Shown: positions 58,463 through 64,000 of the stretch, one piece after another
How the letters are laid out: the number at the start of each line of letters is the position of its first letter
How positions within the stretch are numbered: position 1 is the first letter of the stretch
Assembly: GCA_012934845.2 (NCBI GenBank)
Contig: WNNJ02003300.1
Coordinates: forward strand, 1 to 64,000
Length of the DNA: 64,000 nt
Direction of reading: 5' to 3'
Source: Pomphorhynchus laevis
Lineage: Eukaryota > Acanthocephala > Palaeacanthocephala > Echinorhynchida > Pomphorhynchidae
Program-made: the position numbers and the translations under genes
Notes under the pieces: generated by a model
Database searches by the model: none
The model's input: only the letters and a program-made list of their open reading frames with translations
Told to the model about the DNA's origin: nothing

Positions 58463-59155
58463 TTGATACGACATCATTTTTTACTCATTTTCGTATTGAT
58501 AAAAGGTGTTCTAATGGGAGGTAGCCCAATTATAGCTGACTTATTTTTAAGCTTTATAGAATATGAATATGTTCATAACTGTGTAAAAACTAAATCTAAA
58601 CACTGTAAATATATGAAATATATGTTTCGATACATTGATAATATATGTGTATTTAATTCTAATAATTTTTATTCAATTAGTGAGCACATTTATCCAGAAA
58701 GCCTTATTCTTAACAAAACCAATATTAATGATAAAGAAGGTGTATATCTAGATATGAACATTAAATTAACATTAACTAAAACTACTATTAATTTATATCG
58801 TAAAGATGACATTTAAATTTACAAGAAACATATTTTTGCATGAGCATTCATGCATACCATATAATATAAAATATAATACATTAAATAATGAAATTTTAAG
58901 AATTGCAACAATATCTAATGATATCGGTTTTCTTCAATATCATTTAAATAATTTAATATATGCATATTTTAAACTGGCTTACTATACAAATAACATCAAG
59001 CAGAAAATAGTAAAATATATAAATCAACAGCGGAAAATATATTATAATATAATTTTTATATTATTAATATTATATTATATATTGATATTATATTATATAA
59101 TATTTAATTTAAACTCTTAAGTTGCAAATTTTTATAAATGGATAATAAATAATAT
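58463..59155 (+). pseudogene. PLE RT fragment
   Basis: Palm: KGVLMGGSPIIADLFLSFIE (motif B), MFRYIDNICVFNSNNFYSIS (motif C, RYIDD changed to RYIDN), YPESLILNKTNINDKEG, VYLDMNIKLTLTKTTINLYR, a short frame slip at 58806, then IPYNIKYNTLNNEILRIATI, NDIGFLQYHLNN, and an AT-rich end replacing the usual KFLWMDNK. Followed by a tail. Inactive. Confidence 0.82.
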
Positions 59156-60004
59156 ACTTTGTATTAGAATAAGATACCATATAATCAAATTTCATCAGAT
59201 GAAATTCTGCTCCTCCGTAATGCTGGGTAGAGGACTTAGGGGCCGAAACCTGATAGCATAGCAGTTCCTCCTGATGACCTCCAATTTTTATTCTGATACA
59301 ACGTCTTTTATTTATTAGTCAATTCATAAAAATAGATGTTTATGAGTAATAGAGGTCGAAACCAGATGGATAATAAATAATATACTTTGCATTAGAATAA
59401 GATACTAGATAGTTATTTCAGAGGAAATACATCATTAGCATGTATTTGGCCCCGCTGCTATGTTGGGTAGAGGAGTTAGGGGCCGAAACCTGATAGCATA
59501 GCAGTTCCTCCTGATGACCTCTAATCCTTATTCTAATACAACGTCTGTTATTTATTAATCAATTCATAAAAATGACGTTTATTTTAAATTTCAATTTTTT
59601 TATTTTAACTTGATATAAATTATAGAAAATCTAAAAACAATTATTTATTTTATTTAGTTTACTGCTTATGTTGTTGCAAACTTAAAATAACAAGGGACTT
59701 ATTGATTCCCTAGCATGGTATCCTTAAAGACTTTATTAAAAATAAAATTTTGGTTTTATTTTGACTGACATTTTGATAATATCTAAATAAAAGTTTAGAA
59801 AATGAAATGAAATGAAATCTATTAGAAATATAAAACTGACTTTTATTTTAAATTTAAATTTTTTATTCTAACTCGATTTAAATTATAGAAAATCTAAAAA
59901 CAATTATTTATTTTATTATTTTATTATTAAATTTTGATTTAGCATTATTATGTTTTGTTTATTTTATAATTATATTAAATACGTAGAATCAGTTAGCTGA
60001 TTTA

Positions 60005-60135
60005 ATTTTACTATATTTTTAAAAATATATGTTAAATTTATGTTATAAATATAACATAAATATATGTTATATATATATTTAAAAAAATATTATATATATT
60101 TAAATATATTATATATATATTTAAAAAAATATAAC
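60005..60135. repeat. TATA-rich low-complexity block
   Basis: Imperfect ATATATATTTAAAAAAATAT repeats that form inverted repeats, inside the PLE tail array. Confidence 0.8.
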
Positions 60136-60258
60136 ATAGAGGGGGTAAGGGCCTAAACCTGATAGCATAGCAGTTCCTCCTGATGACCTCTAATTCTTAT
60201 TCTGATACAACGTCTGTTATTTATTAGTCAATTCATAAAAATGACGTTTATTTTAAAT

Positions 60259-60289
<31 letters not shown>

Positions 60290-60689
60290 ACTTGATTAAA
60301 ATTATAGAAAATCTAAAAACAATTATTTATTTTATTATTTCATTATTAAAATTTGATTTAGCATTATTATGTTTTGTTTATTTTATCATTATATTAAATA
60401 CGTAGACTCAGTTAGCTGATTTGATTTATTTATTTTTACATTAAATGCATAAATACGACAGGGCAATTATTTGAATTCAAATTAATCCTATTGTTGATAT
60501 AGCAACGATTAGAAAACGAAACTGTATCGATATCTCACTTTATCATTAAAAACAAATAAACAGTAACTGTTAAGACAAAGATCGCAAGCAAAAATTGAAA
60601 TTCTTTATTTCACGAATGATTGTCTTGTAGCCAACCTTTCAAAGTTGTATTGGACATACATTATTTATCAAACGCTAAGTATGTTTCCC

Positions 60690-61800
60690 TTTATCCTAAG
60701 AAACTCCAAATAGGGAATTTTAAATAAAATATGTTATGAAATGTTAGGCCAATTGAGAAACAATAGATGTAGAGAAATATGATCAAGGCGTCGGAGGCAT
60801 AATAAGACACAAGTGGATTTGTGGATAACAAGTTGAAGAGGGCGTAGTAAGGTGTTGTGCGAGTTGACTGGTATACTGAGACAATAGTCCAGTTGCGGTG
60901 AGTGAAGTGAGGAAATAAGTTGTCTATCAATGTGCGGATTAATTATTCTACGAATACGTCGAAGGTTACAGGAAGAAAATAACAAGAACAAACCTTTTCG
61001 TGAACAAAGGGTAAAAGAGAAAGATTGTTATTATAAAAAAAACTAAGAAATTTCAAATGGTCGACGATAGTGAGAGGTTTACCATCACGAAGTATAGGTA
61101 AAAAGGAATATCACGTTGAGGAGGAGTAACCTAATACGCTAAATTTTTTGTAGTTGATGATCATTCGAATTGAATGAAGGTAAGTATAAACTGTAATGAA
61201 GCATTCTGTGGAACACAAGGCAAGATCACCGATATTGGAGGAGTAAGATTCAGAATATAGAAGGATGTCATCTGCATATTGCATGATGTGAAAACCAAAG
61301 GGTGGTGTTACTAACAAAAAGAGAAAATAAATATGAGCAAAACCAGATCCTTGAAGAACTCCGCGTGAAAGATGAGATGGACATGAAAGGTTGACCCTCA
61401 ACGGACTAAGAAGGTGCGCTCTGAGAGGTAGGATGCGAACCACGCAACAGTGTTACAAGAAAAACTTTTGCGACGACGATGGCAAGATATAATAAGTGAA
61501 TGTTTAAATTTATCAAAGGCTGCTGAAATGTCGAGAGAGATGACAACACTGCTAAAATGACGATCGCGAGAGGTAGCACGTCATTTAGAACTTGCCATTC
61601 GGTGGAATGTTTTTGACGGTAAACGGACTGGAAAGGTTGATATAAGTTTGAAGAGGAAAGATAAGAATTAAATTGAGGTAGGACGAGACGTTCGATAAGT
61701 TTGGAGATGTTTGGGAGGTTGGAAATATGACACTATGATGATGGAATGATAGGATATATGGACGATTTCTCACGTAGAGGACGAACGATGATGGCATTTT
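60690..61800 (-). pseudogene. LINE reverse transcriptase fragment (another family)
   Basis: Minus strand from ~61780: VYRQKHSTEWQVLN (the RT 'YRxxHSTE' block) near 61580-61620; an AFDK-like region broken; then SRGVLQGSGFAHIYFLFLL and FHIMQYADDILLYSES (motifs B and C, 61240-61370), MIINYKKFSVLGYSSS (motif D); after shifts a C-terminal region with SVYQSTRTTPYYALFNLLST. Degraded. The 61800-62240 sequence upstream is purine-rich on plus and may be more of it. Confidence 0.72.
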
Positions 61801-62349
61801 AGGAAGAAGGCATAATCTTACTTCAAATAGAAGTATTGAATATGGTTATGAGGAAAAGGATAATGAGAGAACAGATTAGCTTAAGAAAATAAGTTGGAAT
61901 TGAATCTAGGTTGGAATATGAGTTATTCAGGAGTATGAGAGTAGATGAAACCTTCTTAAGTGATATAGTCAGGAAATGGAACAGTTAAGGAAGAAAATGG
62001 AAGTATGGTACAGAATATGACGAGTGAAGAGTGATACTTTTGGACTGTAATTAAAAAGAATATGCTTCAGTATCAAGTTATGAACTCGATATTAAGGAGG
62101 TGAGAGCGAGAATAGAGTTTAATATTTTCCAAGAATCTTACGGGTTATAGGGTGACTTAAGTTTATATTATTAAGTCCGATATAATCAAAAGGATATTGG
62201 TTCAAATAAGCTGAATACTGAAATTTCTTTACCAACTACAAGTAACACAAATAATGCTATACATAAGTTTAAAAATTATATCCGCGCTACTAGACTACCC
62301 ATTCAGTTGCGATACTACGATAACTGCATGTCATCAATATTCACATGTA

Positions 62350-62631
62350 TATACAGACCTAATCGCCCTCATATCGACAAGATTGGTGGTGTATATCAAA
62401 TTAAGTGTTAGGACTACACCTTTAGCTATATCGGGCAAACATGTAAAACATTTTCTACAAGGGCCAGCAAACATTGGGAACCGTTAAATTCAGCAATCTA
62501 CAAATCGGCACTGGCAGACCATGCGCATGAGAAGAACCATACCAATGATTTTAATAAAACACAAATTATCTGTATTGAAAGTAATTATTGTAAATTCATT
62601 GAAACGGAAGGTGCTCGGGGTCACTGTTAAA
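62350..62631 (+). pseudogene. GIY-YIG endonuclease fragment of a second PLE family
   Basis: IGGVYQIKC, an in-frame TAG, DYTFSYIGQTCKTFSTRASK (GIY and YIG strands, conserved Arg), NSAIYKSALADHAHEKNHTN, TQIICIESNYCKFIETEGAR. Its sequence is quite different from the copy at 23506. The 62632-63041 region that follows is T-rich without coding signal. Confidence 0.75.
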
Positions 62632-63041
62632 TTATCAAAATCGAAATGGCAAGATGCCCAGCAAGAGGTAGAAAATTTATTAAATTTTCGAATTTAGTTT
62701 GGAATCAGAAATCTGAAACAGGTAAAATGTTGAGCATATAAAAAAGAAAAATAAGAACAAAGATCAGTTTCGTTCAAACGTTTTGATTATCAGTCGGACA
62801 ATAAAAGCGTTTCTGTTTGCAACTAACGTCTTCGCTATTCAAACTTCAAGTTTTCGGAATCAAGAGCTTTATTGGTAGCTGAGAGGTGAGTTTTTGCTGT
62901 TGATATAGTTTAGTTTAGTTTATTTATTTTTTATTTATTTTTATTTTTTTGATTTTTGTTTGTTGTATTTGCTTTTTGTTTTTTTTGTTTTTATTTATTT
63001 ATTCATATATATATACATCTAACATAAGTACATAAGTACAG

Positions 63042-64000
63042 TTGGAAGGAACTAATTGCCTTAAGCCAGTTGGGAAGAGAAAATCTTCTTCCCAGCTGGA
63101 GGAAAATTTAAAAAATATAGAAAAAGAATCTTCAGTGCAAAAGAGGCTCTTGCCTATAAAGCAAGACTCTTTTGCACTTAAAGTAACATGTAAAGAAAAC
63201 CATAATCTAAACAAAAAAATAAGAGAGATAGAGAGGGAAATAAGAAAAACTGTTCGAGGAGAAATCTTCGAACGGTTTTTCAAAAGAGATAATTTCTACC
63301 GAATCTCTTTCAAAAGCTTAGCTTTGAAAGATAAATTCAAAGCGGCTTTAGTTGGAGAAGAGGGTATAGAAATTATCGACATTTCTCCACAAGTGACGGC
63401 CATCCTTATGGATGTGCCGTCATTTGCGGAGAAAGAAGATGTTGAAGAATTCTTACATCAATATGATGTAAGAATTCTAAAAGCATGCAAATCTTTTAAT
63501 CAATCATATAGTTCCTTTCTTTTGAAGGGAACTATATGTAGTTTGAAAAAATTAAAAGAAGATGGAGGCAGCATCTGCGGACATCGAATATCTGTAAAGA
63601 TATTCGACGAAGACGATGCTGCCTTTCGGTATCCTCAGTGTTATAGATGTCAGCGCTGGGGACATTTTTCGAACATGTGTCGATAAGTGTCACCGCGTTG
63701 CGTCCACTGCGGAGAAGAACACGAAACACAAGCATGTGGAAATAAAAATAGGCCGACATGTGCAAACTGTAGGCAACCTCACAAGGCGTACTCACACGTT
63801 TGTCCAGAGTTCAAGTCTTACTTGGCCTGGGTAAACAGTGAGAACAAGAAGGCTTGTGATGAAGCTCAGTCCTTCCTTAGGGCAGCCAAAAGTCACTCTC
63901 TGGATCAACACGCTGGACAAGCAGCGATGCTGATCGAGAGAGTACTTACTCTTGAAAAAGAAATGGCTGCCTTAAGGCAGGAAAATGCAAAATTAAAAAA
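63042..64000 (+). pseudogene. LINE ORF1 (gag-like, CCHC zinc knuckles), 3' end outside window
   Basis: From ATG 63042: a Lys/Glu-rich N-terminal half (KRDNFYRISFKSLALKDKFK), an RRM-like middle (VTAILMDVPSFAEKEDVEEF), then three zinc knuckles CYRCQRWGHFSNMC, CVHCGEEHETQAC and CANCRQPHKAYSHVC, and a C-terminal coiled coil (MLIERVLTLEKEMAALRQEN) reaching the window end. One in-frame TAA at 63684-63686 falls just after knuckle 1; without it the frame would be open throughout. This is the usual ORF1 design of Jockey/I/R1-type LINEs and binds the element RNA. The first ~580 bases are a series of hairpins (63066-63624). A single stop suggests a recent lesion or a deliberate stop. Confidence 0.8.
63066..63624. 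repeat. chain of ten consecutive hairpins in LINE ORF1
   Basis: Inverted repeats at 63066-63099, 63134-63178, 63245-63280, 63283-63310, 63313-63349, 63353-63389, 63394-63422, 63446-63478 (15-bp perfect arms), 63505-63538 and 63566-63624. Loops are 3-23 bases and arms 7-20 bp. A further 14-bp palindrome is at 63967-63980. Arms are perfect or carry single mismatches or bulges, except for the last, which has an inner mismatch block. Confidence 0.85.

Larger units (their letters stand above)
57890..60425 (+). repeat. PLE tail array, plus orientation, part 2
   Basis: Degenerate copy ~57890-58010; end segments near 58190-58470 that add TTATTGACCTGTGAACTTTG (also seen near 16990 and 52070); full copies near 59150-59345, 59360-59650 and 60135-60425; an end part near 59830-60005. 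The last ends TACGTAGACTCAGTTAGCTG at ~60420. Confidence 0.85.

Overview
The window is animal nuclear DNA, very AT-rich, with spliced host exons, one tRNA gene and a dense nest of transposable elements. The only clear multi-exon host gene is cystinosin (lysosomal cystine exporter), read on + through at least eight exons between 151 and 15748. The exon sequences recall nematode cystinosins, and the element mix (R2-like LINEs with a restriction-like endonuclease, CR1/Jockey-like LINEs, Penelope-like elements) fits an invertebrate. A nematode is my best guess, held weakly.

Layout. 1-15748: cystinosin, whose introns hold three decayed copies of a LINE with restriction-like endonuclease (RLE), old Penelope tails and several foldback elements. 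16105-26180: LINE scraps, an inverted cluster of Penelope-like (PLE) fragments and tails, a minus-strand LINE, a GIY-YIG endonuclease and an RLE fragment. 26230-40490: three related CR1/Jockey-like LINEs (A, C, B). Two of them end next to the same tRNA-like antisense module, and one carries a foldback transposon inside its RT. 40700-47760: PLE, RLE remains, and one intact 4.4-kb RLE LINE inserted cleanly in a PLE. 47765-53400: MITEs, tRNA-Ile(AAU) and more RLE scraps. 53619-54524: a single-exon SGNH-like gene. 54895-60425: a plus-strand field of PLE tails. 60690-64000: another LINE RT, a second GIY-YIG fragment, and the start of a gag-like LINE ORF1 that runs off the window.

Most striking are: (1) the intact RLE LINE ORF (43268-47494), which carries a fragment of hormone-sensitive lipase after its endonuclease domain, within target-site duplications that show it moved as one unit; (2) the LINE ORF1 at 63042, whose first ~580 bases are a chain of about ten consecutive near-perfect hairpins although the frame stays open; (3) two LINEs each followed by an antisense tRNA-like module bounded by TAA repeats; and (4) many PLE copies joined at one identical point to a conserved non-coding tail that replaces the GIY-YIG domain. 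All calls come from reading motifs by eye; no alignment or database search was run.
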